Notes: a model not told the origin generated them from the sequence alone. A DNA stretch of 35,381 nucleotides from Pirellulales bacterium (GCA_025927475.1 JAICLL010000055.1:1-35381); one strand, 5' to 3'; positions 23,426 to 32,375 are shown, counted from the stretch's first letter. Numbers and translations: made by a program.

Positions 23426-26400
23426 ATGTTTAATCAGCTTATCGCTCTGTCGCTGAAGAACCGCTCTACGGTGCTGGTGCTTGCGCTGGCGCTGTTGCTG
23501 TATGGCGGGTTTCAAGCGGCCCAATTGCCGATCGACGTCTTTCCCGATCTGAACCGCCCGACCGTCACCATCATGACCGAGGCGCACGGGCTGGCGCCGG
23601 AAGAAGTCGAGACGCTGGTCACGTTCCCCATCGAATCGGTAATGAACGGCGCCACCGGCGTAGAGCGGGTGCGCTCGGCGTCGGCCATCGGGCTGTCGAT
23701 TGTGTGGGTTGAGTTCGATTGGACCACGGATATTTTTACCGATCGGCAGATTGTGCTGGAAAAGTTGCAGCTTGCCCGCGACCGGCTGCCGCCGACCGTC
23801 ACGCCGCTGATGACGCCCATCGCCTCGATCATGGGCGAGATCATGATCATCGGCCTCCGGTCCGAGGGCAAAACCAGCCCGATGGATCTGCGCACGCTGG
23901 CCGACTGGACGGTGCGCCCGCGATTGCTGGCGCTGCACGGTGTGGCCCAGGTGGCGGTGATGGGCGGCGAACTCAAGCAATATCAGGTGCTCACTTCACC
24001 GGCGCGCCTGGCCGAATATGGTGTGACGCTCGATGAACTGACTCGGGCGGTGCAGCAATCGAATGTGGTCACCGGCGGCGGGTTTTTGCTGGCCCGTGAC
24101 CAGGAGTCGCTGATTCGCATCGTGGGCCGGGCAGACAGCCTGGAAGATCTGCGGCAGACGATCGTTAGCGACCGCGGCCCAGCCCCGGTCACCGTCCGCC
24201 AGGTGGCCGACGTGGTGCTGGGCGGCCCGGTGGCACGCGGCAATGGCAGCGTGGGCGGGCAGCCCGCCGTCATCCTCACCGTGCAGAAGCAACCGCGGGC
24301 AGACACACTGCTGCTCGACAACATGATCGAAGAGCGCATCGCCGAGATGCGCGAAACGCTGCCCCGCGACGTGCAAATCGACACGCAGCTTTTCAAACAA
24401 GCGACCTTCATCGAGACGGCCATCCATAACGTCGAAGAGGCCATCCGCGATGGCGCTCTGTGGGTGGTGGTGGTGCTGTTTCTCTTTTTGTGGAACCTGC
24501 GGACCAGCGTCATCACGCTGGTGGCCATTCCGCTTTCGATCGTCATCACGGCGTTGATCTTTCGTTGGTTCGGCGTCACCATCAACACCATGACGCTAGG
24601 CGGGCTGGCCGTGGCCATCGGCGAACTGGTCGATGATTCGATCGTCGATATCGAGAACATCTATCGCCGACTCAAGGAAAACCGCCTGCGGCCCACGCCT
24701 GAAAACCCGCTGCGCGTCATCTATCACGCCTCGGCCGAAGTGCGCAACAGCATCGTCTATGCCACGCTGATTGTAGTTCTGGTGGTGCTGCCGCTGTTTT
24801 GGCTGTCGGGCTTGGAAGGGCGGATGTTCGCTCCGCTGGGGCTGTCGTATCTCGTGACCCTGCTGGCCTCGCTGGTGGTTTCGCTCACGGTGACGCCGGC
24901 GCTTTCCGCCTACTTGCTGCCGCAGGCTCGTGTGCTGGCGGCGCCGCACGATCCGTTTCTGGTGCGAGGACTCAAATGGCTTGACCGGCGGCTGCTGCAC
25001 TTCACGCTGCGGCACGCCTGGCTGGTGTTGTTGGTCGTGGCCCTGCTGGTGGCGGCCAGCGTCGGTTCGATCGCTTGGATGGGCGGCGAGTTTATGCCCG
25101 ACTTCAACGAAGGTACGCTCACCATCGAGGCCACGGCTCCGCCTTCGACCAGCCTGGAAGAATCGGATCGCATCGGCACGCTGATCGGCAAGATGCTGCT
25201 AGAGGTGCCCGAAGTCACCCGCATCTCGCGCCGGACCGGCCGGGCCGAGTTGGACGAGCACGCCGAGAACGTCAATCACTCGGAGTTCGACGTGGGCCTG
25301 GTCCAGCCGCAGGTGCCCAAGCCCGGCTGGTGGAATGCTGTGATGCGCGCGGTGCCAGGGCTGCGGCGGTTTGGCATCGAGCGCGTCGGCAGACCGCGCG
25401 ATGAGATACTGGCCGAGATCCGCGACAAAATCACCGAAATGCCGGGCGTGGCGTTCAACATCGGCCAGCCGATTTCGCACCGGCTCGACCACATGATGTC
25501 GGGCATCCGCGCTCAGATTGCTGTCAAGGTGTTTGGCGCCGATTTGGAAGTCTTGCGCGAGAAGGCGCACGATGTCGAGCGGCTGATGGCTCAGGTGCCG
25601 GGCGTGACCGATCTGTACGTTGAAGCGCAGGTGGAGATTCCGCAGATCCGCGTGACTGTCAAACGGGCCGAGGCGCTGCGCTATGGTCTCACTCCTGAAG
25701 AAATCGCCCATGCGCTGGAGACGGCGTTTCAAGGCCGCACGGTGTCGCAGGTGCTTGAAGGGCAGCGGCTGTTCGACCTGGTGGTGTGGTTCGACCGCTC
25801 AGCCCGGCACGACGTCGAGGTGATTCGCAGCACGCCTTTGAGCACGCCTTCGGGCGGGCGGGTGGCGCTGGGCACGGTGGCCGACGTGAGCGAAGCCACC
25901 GGGCCGAACACCATCAATCGCGAAAACATCGTGCGGCGGATTGTGGTGCAATCGAACGTGGCCGGCCGCGACCTGGCCGGCGTGGTGGCCGACATTCGCC
26001 AGGCCGTCACGCGAGAGGTCGTGCCCACGCTGCCGCCCGGCTACTTTATCGAGTACGGCGGGCAGTTTCAGGCCCAGCAAGAGGCCAACCTGCGGCTGGC
26101 GATTCTTTCGGCCTTTTCAGTGGCCGGCATTTTTGGGCTGCTGGTCAAATGCCTTGGCTCATGGCGCGGGGCGGTACAGGTGATGGTCAACATACCGCTG
26201 GCGGCGATTGGGTCGGTGGTGGCGCTGCTGTTGACCAACCATCCGACCGCCGAGGTCTTGGCGCAGACCTCTTGGTGGGATCTGCCGCGCGTTTGGGTGA
26301 GCGCCACCACGCTCTCGCTGGCGCACTGGGTGGGTTTTATTACGCTGGTGGGCATCGTCTGCCGCAACGGCATTATGATGATCTCGCACTATATCCATCT

Positions 26401-26695
26401 GATGCGGCACGAAGGCGAAAAGTTCGACGAACACATGATCGTGCGCGGCAGCCTCGAGCGGCTGGCCCCGGTGCTCATGACAGCCGCCACCGCCATCATC
26501 GGGCTGGTGCCGCTGGCGCTGGGCGCGGGTCAAAGTGGAAAAGAGATTTTGCACCCGCTGGCGGTGGTGGTGATCGGCGGCCTGGTCAGTTCGACGTTGC
26601 TCGACCAGGTCGTCACGCCGGCGTTGTTTTACAAGTTCGGCCGCAAGGTGTACGAGCACGAGCCGGAGGCAGTGGAGGAGATTGAGTTGATTTAA
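23426..26695 (+). CDS. cusA: CusA/CzcA-family heavy-metal efflux RND transporter
   Basis: 1089 residues, in the normal range, with twelve membrane helices expected. It opens MFNQLIALSLKNRSTVLVLA and continues with the HME-RND hallmark FQAAQLPIDVFPDLNRPTV. The pore-domain sequence follows, then TM4 with the acidic motif AIGELVDDSIVDIENI (about residues 400-415). The C-terminal half has VGIVCRNGIMMISHYIHLMR and VVVIGGLVSSTLLDQVVTPA. It expels metal cations across the outer membrane using proton flow. The TM4 motif differs from the classic CusA and CzcA signatures I recall, so the metal is undetermined. GGAG (23413-23416) lies 9 bases before the ATG. No outer-membrane channel gene is present in this group. 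Confidence 0.94.
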   Translation: MFNQLIALSLKNRSTVLVLALALLLYGGFQAAQLPIDVFPDLNRPTVTIMTEAHGLAPEEVETLVTFPIESVMNGATGVERVRSASAIGLSIVWVEFDWTTDIFTDRQIVLEKLQLARDRLPPTVTPLMTPIASIMGEIMIIGLRSEGKTSPMDLRTLADWTVRPRLLALHGVAQVAVMGGELKQYQVLTSPARLAEYGVTLDELTRAVQQSNVVTGGGFLLARDQESLIRIVGRADSLEDLRQTIVSDRGPAPVTVRQVADVVLGGPVARGNGSVGGQPAVILTVQKQPRADTLLLDNMIEERIAEMRETLPRDVQIDTQLFKQATFIETAIHNVEEAIRDGALWVVVVLFLFLWNLRTSVITLVAIPLSIVITALIFRWFGVTINTMTLGGLAVAIGELVDDSIVDIENIYRRLKENRLRPTPENPLRVIYHASAEVRNSIVYATLIVVLVVLPLFWLSGLEGRMFAPLGLSYLVTLLASLVVSLTVTPALSAYLLPQARVLAAPHDPFLVRGLKWLDRRLLHFTLRHAWLVLLVVALLVAASVGSIAWMGGEFMPDFNEGTLTIEATAPPSTSLEESDRIGTLIGKMLLEVPEVTRISRRTGRAELDEHAENVNHSEFDVGLVQPQVPKPGWWNAVMRAVPGLRRFGIERVGRPRDEILAEIRDKITEMPGVAFNIGQPISHRLDHMMSGIRAQIAVKVFGADLEVLREKAHDVERLMAQVPGVTDLYVEAQVEIPQIRVTVKRAEALRYGLTPEEIAHALETAFQGRTVSQVLEGQRLFDLVVWFDRSARHDVEVIRSTPLSTPSGGRVALGTVADVSEATGPNTINRENIVRRIVVQSNVAGRDLAGVVADIRQAVTREVVPTLPPGYFIEYGGQFQAQQEANLRLAILSAFSVAGIFGLLVKCLGSWRGAVQVMVNIPLAAIGSVVALLLTNHPTAEVLAQTSWWDLPRVWVSATTLSLAHWVGFITLVGIVCRNGIMMISHYIHLMRHEGEKFDEHMIVRGSLERLAPVLMTAATAIIGLVPLALGAGQSGKEILHPLAVVVIGGLVSSTLLDQVVTPALFYKFGRKVYEHEPEAVEEIELI

Positions 26696-26762
26696 TGACA
26701 ACAATCTTGCCCGGCAGCCGATTGTTTGCCCCGACGAAGGGCCGCGGAGATAAGCGATTGGA

Positions 26763-26806
26763 TTGACGGTAAGGAATCGATGCTAGACAATGGCATTATG
26801 GTCTAG
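26763..26806 (+). promoter_or_regulatory. Promoter and overlapping inverted repeat before parD
   Basis: TTGACG (26763-26768) and GACAAT (26786-26791) are spaced by exactly 17 bases, a good sigma-70-like layout. The arms CTAGAC (26783-26788) and GTCTAG (26801-26806) form a perfect inverted repeat around a 12-base centre that overlaps the -10 box. ParD proteins of this class repress their own operon, so this may be the operator. Confidence 0.55.
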
Positions 26807-26834
26807 TCTCCAGAACGACGAATGAGGTTTGCTC

Positions 26835-27071
26835 ATGGCTACGATCTCGCCTGACTTAGAACGTTTTGTGCAGCAAGAGGTCTCCAGTGGTCGATTTGAG
26901 GATCGCGATGCCGTAATCGCGCATGCATTGGCTCTCTTGCGCCGAGACCGCTCCGAAACAGTCGCGGGCATTGAGGCAGGACTGGAAGATGTCGCCGCTG
27001 GGCGTGTGCAGCCCCTTCACGTTGCGTTTGACGAGCTCCGTCGTGAACTGGGCGTTCACGAACGCGCATGA
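26835..27071 (+). CDS. parD: ParD-like type II antitoxin
   Basis: A 78-residue protein with a ribbon-helix-helix start: MATISPDLERFVQQEVSSGR, then FEDRDAVIAHALALLRRD. The C-terminal acidic helix (AGIEAGLEDVAAGRVQPLHV, DELRRELG) would wrap the toxin. The ATG at 26835 has GAGG 7 bases upstream (26824-26827); an upstream TTG at 26829 is less likely. Its stop overlaps the toxin start (ATGA, 27068-27071), the usual coupling of parDE. The partner toxin is truncated, so the antitoxin may be orphaned. Confidence 0.87.
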   Translation: MATISPDLERFVQQEVSSGRFEDRDAVIAHALALLRRDRSETVAGIEAGLEDVAAGRVQPLHVAFDELRRELGVHERA

Positions 27072-27238
27072 AGTATCGCGTTGTCATCACAAGTACCGCC
27101 CGACGGAATCTTCGCGCGTATTGTTTGCATGCAGCTCAGCATGCGCCGCTAACCGCCCAGCGCTGGTTGAATCGGATGGACACCGCTCGACCCGACGAAC
27201 TGTTCGAGGAGGACCAAGAAGGGAACGGAGATGCCTAA
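27068..27238 (+). pseudogene. parE: ParE/RelE-type toxin, truncated to its N-terminal third
   Basis: A 56-codon frame starts at the ATG overlapping the parD stop. Its first 36 residues (MKYRVVITSTARRNLRAYCL ... APLTAQRWLNR) match the start of ParE/RelE toxins. From residue 37 on it reads MDTARPDELFEEDQEGNGDA, which does not resemble the rest of ParE (normally about 95-100 residues ending in a strand bearing catalytic or gyrase-interacting residues). The TAA at 27236-27238 lies inside the start of the VWA gene (ATG 27231). The toxin is therefore very likely inactive. The alien tail looks like the end of another protein; see findings. Confidence 0.8.
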
Positions 27239-28931
27239 TCGCCAGCAGCTCGGCGGGGTGATTCATACTTATCAGAAGTACGACCCCAAAAACATTCCCA
27301 GCCCCACGCAGCCGCCGCCCGATATGGTGTCGGGCGCGTTCGAGCATCTGTTGGCCTATGGCAGCCTGCGCGAACTGACCGAAGAAGAACTGGCCCGGGC
27401 GATTCATCTCGATCCCAGCCAAATCGCCGGGCTGGGACCCAGCCTCGAAGCGCTGCGCGAAATGCTCTTGGAGCGCAAGCGGCGAATTCTGGAGAAATAT
27501 GAGACGAAGCAGGTGCGCGAAACCGCCCGCCGCGAATACCGCGAGTCGGGCGAGCGCATCCAGCCGCCCAAGCCGCTGCGGCGGCAGTTGGAACGCGCCT
27601 TCGAGCAAGAACAATTGCGCGAACTGGAGCAGCTTTGGTATCGCTCCGGGGGAGAGCGCTCGCCTTTTGCCGCTGGGCTGCTGCCGCTGATCGACAGACT
27701 CGGCGAGAAGTATCAGGTCGATGAGCTCGCTGCCAAGTACGAATTCACCGGCCGCACGCCGTTGACCATCGAGCAGGCGCTGGCCGTCAAGGACGAACTG
27801 GAAACCATCGACCGGCTGCTCAAGCAGCTCGAAGAGGCGTCCAACACGGCCCAAATCGCGGTGATCGACATCGAAGAACTTGCGAAGTACGCCGAGCCGG
27901 GCCAGATCGAACAGCTCAACGCCTTGCAACAGCAGATCGAAGACTATGTGCGCGACATGGCCGAACGGCAGGGTCTGGAACGCACCCGCCGCGGTTTTCA
28001 ACTGACGCCCAAGGCGTACCGAATCTTCCAAGGCAAGCTGCTCGAACGCATCTTCAGCAAACTGCAAGCGTCACGCAGCGGCCGGCATCAAGTACCGGTG
28101 ACGGGCGAAGGGGCCGTCGAACTGGAACGCACCAAGGGGTATGAGTTCGGCGACTCGGTGGCCAATATGGACATACCCGCGTCGTTTACCAACGCCCTGA
28201 TTCGCGGCGGGCCGGGTTTGCCCGTGCGAATGAAGCCCGATGATATTGTGATCCACCGCACCCGCAACACGCCTAAATGCGCCACCGCGGTGGTGATGGA
28301 CATGAGCGGCTCGATGCGTTACGGCGGGCTGTATGTGAACGTCAAGCGCATGGGGCTGGCGCTCGAAGGCCTGATCCGCCGCGAGTATCCGGGCGATTTT
28401 CTGCGGTTCATCGAGATGTACACCTTTGCCAAGCTGCGGCCCGCCGGAGAGCTGGTGCATCTGATGCCGAAGATGGTGACGATTAACGACCCATACGTGC
28501 GGCTCAAGGCCGACATGAGCCGCGACGACCTGAGCGAGCTGCACATTCCGCCGCACTTCACGAATATCCAGCACGGCTTACAGCTTTCGCGCAAGCTGCT
28601 GGCGGCCCAAGACACGCCCAACCGGCAGATCGTGCTGATCACCGACGGACTGCCGACCGCTCATTTCGACGGCTCGTGGTTGTACTTGCTCTATCCGCCC
28701 GATCCCGCCACGGAGGCGGCCACGCTGCGCGAAGGTCAGCTCTGCCGCCGCGACGGCATCACGATCAACTTGTTTCTATTGCAAAGCTGGTCGCAGTCAA
28801 TCGAGGACGTGCGCTTCGCCCACCGTCTGGCCGAATCGACCGGCGGCCGGGTGTTCTTCACCGCCGGCCGCGACCTGGATCGCTATGTGGTGTGGGATTA
28901 TGTGGAGCGTCGCAAGTCGATTGTGGGGTAG
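27231..28931 (+). CDS. VWA-domain protein (Mg-chelatase D / CoxE-like)
   Basis: 566 residues without a signal peptide. The N-terminal half (about 1-320) is helical and charged (EALREMLLERKRRILEKYET, REYRESGERIQPPKPL). The von Willebrand A domain (about 340-560) has the MIDAS motif in VVMDMSGSMRYGG (Asp about 356), QIVLITDGLPTAHFDG and the tail VFFTAGRDLDRYVVWDYVER. Such proteins normally partner a MoxR or chelatase-type AAA ATPase encoded immediately upstream; here that position is held by parDE instead. AAGAAGG lies about 8 bases before the ATG at 27231, and the gene overlaps the truncated toxin by 8 bases. Confidence 0.88.
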   Translation: MPNRQQLGGVIHTYQKYDPKNIPSPTQPPPDMVSGAFEHLLAYGSLRELTEEELARAIHLDPSQIAGLGPSLEALREMLLERKRRILEKYETKQVRETARREYRESGERIQPPKPLRRQLERAFEQEQLRELEQLWYRSGGERSPFAAGLLPLIDRLGEKYQVDELAAKYEFTGRTPLTIEQALAVKDELETIDRLLKQLEEASNTAQIAVIDIEELAKYAEPGQIEQLNALQQQIEDYVRDMAERQGLERTRRGFQLTPKAYRIFQGKLLERIFSKLQASRSGRHQVPVTGEGAVELERTKGYEFGDSVANMDIPASFTNALIRGGPGLPVRMKPDDIVIHRTRNTPKCATAVVMDMSGSMRYGGLYVNVKRMGLALEGLIRREYPGDFLRFIEMYTFAKLRPAGELVHLMPKMVTINDPYVRLKADMSRDDLSELHIPPHFTNIQHGLQLSRKLLAAQDTPNRQIVLITDGLPTAHFDGSWLYLLYPPDPATEAATLREGQLCRRDGITINLFLLQSWSQSIEDVRFAHRLAESTGGRVFFTAGRDLDRYVVWDYVERRKSIVG

Positions 28932-29056
28932 CACCGGTGATCGAAACCGTAGATCGGCCGCGCGAATTGTATCTTTCCGCTCGCATTTGCGGAACATAGG
29001 ATAAGACGGGGAAGTTTGCCAGCGCCATTTCCGGTGGCGGAGTAGGAGAAATAAAA

Positions 29057-29440
29057 ATGACCGTTTCGAATTGGACTGAAGCCGATTCCGCTCGCGCGAA
29101 AGAGATTTGGTCAGAATACCTGGGTCAGCACGATCTATCGGATAAAATCGGACAGACTGCCGGGATCGAGCCCACCAGCGGCTGTATCTGGTTTGGCGAA
29201 TCAATTCAAGATGTCGTCTCACAGCGCGATGCCGATGGAAGTAGCGCGCCGATGTACTTCGTCCGGGTTGGGTCGACCACTTACTATCGGAAGGGAGGAC
29301 ATCGTTGGTCCAGGGGGTTGTTACAGAGGATGGTGTGCCGGCGATCGAGATTCAAGTCGGCGGCCGCCTTTGGCAGGCGATCGTCGATACGGGATTTAAT
29401 GGCGATCTCGAGTTGCCCGAGCGATTGCGGTCGCATGTGA
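29057..29440 (+). CDS. Small protein of unknown function, C-terminus possibly out of frame
   Basis: The 127-codon frame starts at an ATG with AGGAG 8 bases upstream (29044-29048), a strong signal. Residues 1-84 look like a normal protein (MTVSNWTEADSARAKEIWSE, GIEPTSGCIWFGESIQDVV, APMYFVRVGSTTYYRKGGH). From about residue 85 the sequence is Arg/Ser-rich (GLLQRMVCRRSRFKSAAAFG) and runs in another frame across the protease gene. The real gene may therefore have ended near 29300 before losing its stop codon. The reading up to 84 was not matched to a family; the aspartic-protease gene follows directly. Confidence 0.6.
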   Translation: MTVSNWTEADSARAKEIWSEYLGQHDLSDKIGQTAGIEPTSGCIWFGESIQDVVSQRDADGSSAPMYFVRVGSTTYYRKGGHRWSRGLLQRMVCRRSRFKSAAAFGRRSSIRDLMAISSCPSDCGRM

Positions 29441-29658
29441 ACGCCCAATTCATCGGCCGCACGACTTCCCTGCTCGCAGCGAGCCAGCAAGTTGAGGAAG
29501 ACATCTATCTTGTCGATTTTCCTTTTGACGGCCGTCTTACGCTGTCGCAAGCGACGCTGGTCGATGGAGACGAAATCCTGATTGGCACTCGGATGCTGCG
29601 CGAATATCGACTCCAAATCGATTTTCTGGCCAAGACGGTTCTGATTGAAAACGCCTAA
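29305..29658 (+). CDS. Retropepsin-like (clan AA) aspartic protease domain protein
   Basis: 117 residues from a TTG start at 29305 with a strong GGAGG 6 bases upstream (29294-29298). The single catalytic motif is IVDTGFNGDLELP, preceded by GVPAIEIQVGGRLWQA and followed by IYLVDFPFDGRLTLSQATLV, EILIGTRMLREYRLQIDF and KTVLIENA. This is the bacterial clan-AA pattern, in which such domains dimerise to bring two DTG loops together. Cytoplasmic by lack of a signal. It overlaps the preceding frame by 136 bases, an unusual extent; the pair may form one small operon. Substrate unknown. Confidence 0.82.
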   Translation: MVQGVVTEDGVPAIEIQVGGRLWQAIVDTGFNGDLELPERLRSHVNAQFIGRTTSLLAASQQVEEDIYLVDFPFDGRLTLSQATLVDGDEILIGTRMLREYRLQIDFLAKTVLIENA

Positions 29659-29705
29659 CTCGCCTAGGTTAGCCGTTCCAAAAACCCGAGCCGGGATGTC
29701 GTGCG

Positions 29706-30803
29706 CTACGTCAACTTCCCACGCGCCTCGATTGGCCAGATATCGATCAGTCGCCCGCCGCGAAAACAATAAAACTGATCGTGCAACACCGTCGTAAGAT
29801 CGGCATAGCCGGGCACCAGCTCCAAACGATCGCCAATCTTTAAATTCTGAGCGGACGGATCAAGCTCCAGCTCGCCGTGCTCAGCCGAGAGGCGCACGAT
29901 CCGCACGTCGTCGCGACCCACTACCTGCGGCGATTGGAAATCGCCGTGCATCGTCTTGCGGCCCGCGTCGATGATCGCGCGTTGCGGTGCCGGCCGACTG
30001 ACAACGGTGGCCACCACCGTCAACGCAAAATCCAACTCGGGCACCTGGCATTTGTGCCGATAATAAGCGTCCATGAAGATCGCGCCGCCGGCCTGGATCT
30101 CGGTGATGCCGGGCTGACGCACCGAATGCAAATACGAGCCGGTGCCGGCGCAGGAAACAATCGGGCAGGCAATGTCCGCCGCCTCAAGCTCTCGCCGCGT
30201 TGCCGCCAAGGTTTCGAGCGCTTGGGCGATCTTGTCGGCTTTGCCCTCGCACTCGGGCACGGTGAGCAGATGCCCTTCGTAGCCCATGATGCCGACCAAC
30301 TGCAGGCCAGGAAGTGATTTCAGCTCGCGGGCCAGCGCCAAAGCCGGTTCACCCGGCGCGACTCCGACGCGCGCCAAGCCGATATCGACTTCAATGATCA
30401 CCCGCACGCGCAGGCCAGCCTCGGCCATTGCCCGGCTGAGCGGTCTTGCCTGATCGAGATGATCGATGCAGACGATCGGATCGGCGCGTCGGGCCAGTTC
30501 GGCCAACCGCCGGAGTTTCTGAGGCCCGACAATCAGATTGGCGATCAGAATATCGCGCACGCCGCCCGCCGCCATCACTTCGGCCTCGGCCAGCTTGGCG
30601 CAGGTCACGCCGAGGGCGCCCGCCGTCAGCTCAGCACGCGCGATGGCGGCCACCTTGTGTCCTTTGGCGTGGGGTCGCCAACCCACTCCGTGGCGGCGGC
30701 ACGTTCCGACCACCGCGGTGATATTGGCCTCCATCACGTCGAGATCGAGACACAGGGCCGGCGTATCGAGCTCGGCCTTGGCAATTCCCAGCGGGTAAGT
30801 CAT
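29706..30803 (-). CDS. DSD1-family PLP enzyme (D-threonine aldolase / D-serine dehydratase / alanine racemase-like)
   Basis: 365 residues with a fold-type III PLP N-terminal barrel: ELDTPALCLDLDVMEANI, the PLP-binding Lys in WRPHAKGHK (about residue 48), GVTCAKLAEAEVM, IEVDIGLARVGV and VSCAGTGSY. The C-terminal domain ends TVLHDQFYCFRGGRLIDIWP, whose His-x5-Cys (H..FYC) is the zinc-binding pair of D-serine dehydratase and D-threonine aldolase relatives. It acts in the cytoplasm on D- or beta-hydroxy amino acids; the exact reaction is not readable. The ATG at 30803 is weakly preceded by GG. It follows the response regulator gene on the same strand, 66 bases away with palindromes between. Confidence 0.87.
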   Translation of the reverse strand: MTYPLGIAKAELDTPALCLDLDVMEANITAVVGTCRRHGVGWRPHAKGHKVAAIARAELTAGALGVTCAKLAEAEVMAAGGVRDILIANLIVGPQKLRRLAELARRADPIVCIDHLDQARPLSRAMAEAGLRVRVIIEVDIGLARVGVAPGEPALALARELKSLPGLQLVGIMGYEGHLLTVPECEGKADKIAQALETLAATRRELEAADIACPIVSCAGTGSYLHSVRQPGITEIQAGGAIFMDAYYRHKCQVPELDFALTVVATVVSRPAPQRAIIDAGRKTMHGDFQSPQVVGRDDVRIVRLSAEHGELELDPSAQNLKIGDRLELVPGYADLTTVLHDQFYCFRGGRLIDIWPIEARGKLT

Positions 30804-30823
30804 AACCGCCAGTGTAAAGTCGC

Positions 30824-30864
30824 CTTCCGCTCCGCGAAAGAGGCTTTCTTTCGCTCCCGCGAAA
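30824..30864. repeat. Two small palindromes of the CTTTCGCGGAGCGAAAG type
   Basis: 30824-30840 (CTTCCGCTCCGCGAAAG) and 30849-30864 (TTTCGCTCCCGCGAAA) are tandem, each a 6-7 base stem with a 3-4 base loop. They fill the gap between the response regulator stop and the racemase start (both minus strand). They may act as a weak terminator or be another dispersed repeat family. Confidence 0.6.
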
Positions 30865-30869
30865 CACGA

Positions 30870-32360
30870 TTATTCTTCGCCGTTGCTGCCCACCGGAGCG
30901 TGCTCGGGCTCTTCTTCATCATCGACGCTGACGACCTGGTCGATGCTGATTTTCAACAGGCGGATTTTGTTGCGCAGGCTGCCGCGGGTGATGCCCAGCA
31001 TCTTGGCGGCCTGCGACTGGTTGCCGCCGGTGTGGCTCAAGACCCGCGTGAACAGGTATTTTTCGAGCTGTGCCAGCGAATTGGCATACAGGTCATCGCT
31101 GCCGGTCTCCAGCGAATCGTCGATGAAATGCTCAAGCTGCTTCAGTCCGCCGGCACGCGGCCCGCCGCCCGGCACCATGATTCGCCGTCCGCGGCGGACT
31201 TCCTCGGGCAAGAACTCGGGCACCAACACCTGTCCGGTGGCATGCAGCAAGGCCTGTTTCACCACGCTCTGCAACTCGCGGACATTGCCCGGCCACGGAT
31301 ATTTGAGCAGCAATTCCAAGGCGTCGGGCGAGATGCCTTGTACGTCTTTGCCCAGGTCGCGGCTCGATTTGGCCAGAAAGTGTTCGAGCAGCATCAGCAC
31401 ATCGTCGCCGCGATCGCTCAGCGGCGGCAGCTTGATGGTGTATCCGTTGAGGCGGTAATAAAGGTCGGCGCGGAAATCGCCATCGGCGACCATCTTTTCC
31501 AGGTCGCGGTTGGTGGCGGCCAACACACGCACGTCGGTCTCAATGGTCTCGCCACCGCCCACACGCTCAAACCTTTGCTCTTGCAGCAGCCGCAGCAACT
31601 TGCTCTGCACCAGGGCGGTCATATCGCCGATTTCGTCCAGAAACAACGTTCCGCCCGAGCATTGCTCGAAACGCCCGATGCGCTTGGTGTCGGCCCCGGT
31701 GAACGAGCCTTTTTCGTGGCCGAACAGCTCGCTTTCCAGCAGCGTTTCGGGCACGGCGGCAATATTGATGGCCAAGAAGCGAGAGGCTGCCCGGTCGCTG
31801 TGATGATAAATCGCCCGGGCCACCAGCTCTTTGCCGGTACCGCTTTCGCCGCGAATCAGCACCGTCACATTGTGCGGCGCCACCCGGCCAATCGCTTTGT
31901 AGACCTCTTGCATGGCCGGACAGCGGCCCACGAAGACGTCGGATACGTCGCCTTCGGTCTCGGCGGCTTCGGGCACGCGCACCGGCACGCTCATGCAGTG
32001 GCGAATTTGAATGGCCTGATCGACCAAAGCCCGCACTTTGACGAAGTCGAGCGGCTTGAGCAAAAAATCGAAGGCCCCGCGCTTCATGGCCTCGATGGCG
32101 GTGTCGCTGCTGCCGCCGGAGGTGATCAAAATCACCGGCACTTTGGGATCGGCGGCCGAGATCGCTTCGATGGTCTCCAGCCCCGACTGGTCGGGTAGCA
32201 TGATATCGAGGATCACGACGTCGGGATGCCGCTTTTGAAACAGTGCCAACCCCTCGGCCGCCGCGGGGGCGGTGAGCAGATGAACATCGCTTTCCTTGAA
32301 TACCTGCTTAAAAACGTGCAACACCGACCGGTCGTCATCAATGACAAGGACGGAAGGCAC
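30870..32360 (-). CDS. NtrC-family sigma-54-dependent response regulator
   Basis: 496 residues. Receiver domain (1-120): IDDD at 7-10, phosphoacceptor Asp 52 in VVILDIMLPDQSG. AAA+ domain: Walker A GESGTGKELV (about 172) and a sigma-54 contact loop reading GSFTGA (about 220) instead of the common GAFTGA, followed by GGTLFLDEIGDM. A C-terminal Fis-type helix-turn-helix (GGNQSQAAKMLGITRGSLRN, about 455-490) comes last. No histidine kinase is adjacent, so the partner kinase is elsewhere. The start is GTG at 32360 with GGAGAA 7 bases upstream (plus strand 32368-32373). A terminator-like hairpin sits directly before this site. Phosphorylation would promote oligomerisation and sigma-54 promoter opening. 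Confidence 0.94.
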   Translation of the reverse strand: MPSVLVIDDDRSVLHVFKQVFKESDVHLLTAPAAAEGLALFQKRHPDVVILDIMLPDQSGLETIEAISAADPKVPVILITSGGSSDTAIEAMKRGAFDFLLKPLDFVKVRALVDQAIQIRHCMSVPVRVPEAAETEGDVSDVFVGRCPAMQEVYKAIGRVAPHNVTVLIRGESGTGKELVARAIYHHSDRAASRFLAINIAAVPETLLESELFGHEKGSFTGADTKRIGRFEQCSGGTLFLDEIGDMTALVQSKLLRLLQEQRFERVGGGETIETDVRVLAATNRDLEKMVADGDFRADLYYRLNGYTIKLPPLSDRGDDVLMLLEHFLAKSSRDLGKDVQGISPDALELLLKYPWPGNVRELQSVVKQALLHATGQVLVPEFLPEEVRRGRRIMVPGGGPRAGGLKQLEHFIDDSLETGSDDLYANSLAQLEKYLFTRVLSHTGGNQSQAAKMLGITRGSLRNKIRLLKISIDQVVSVDDEEEPEHAPVGSNGEE

Positions 32361-32375
32361 GATCAGATTCTCCTA

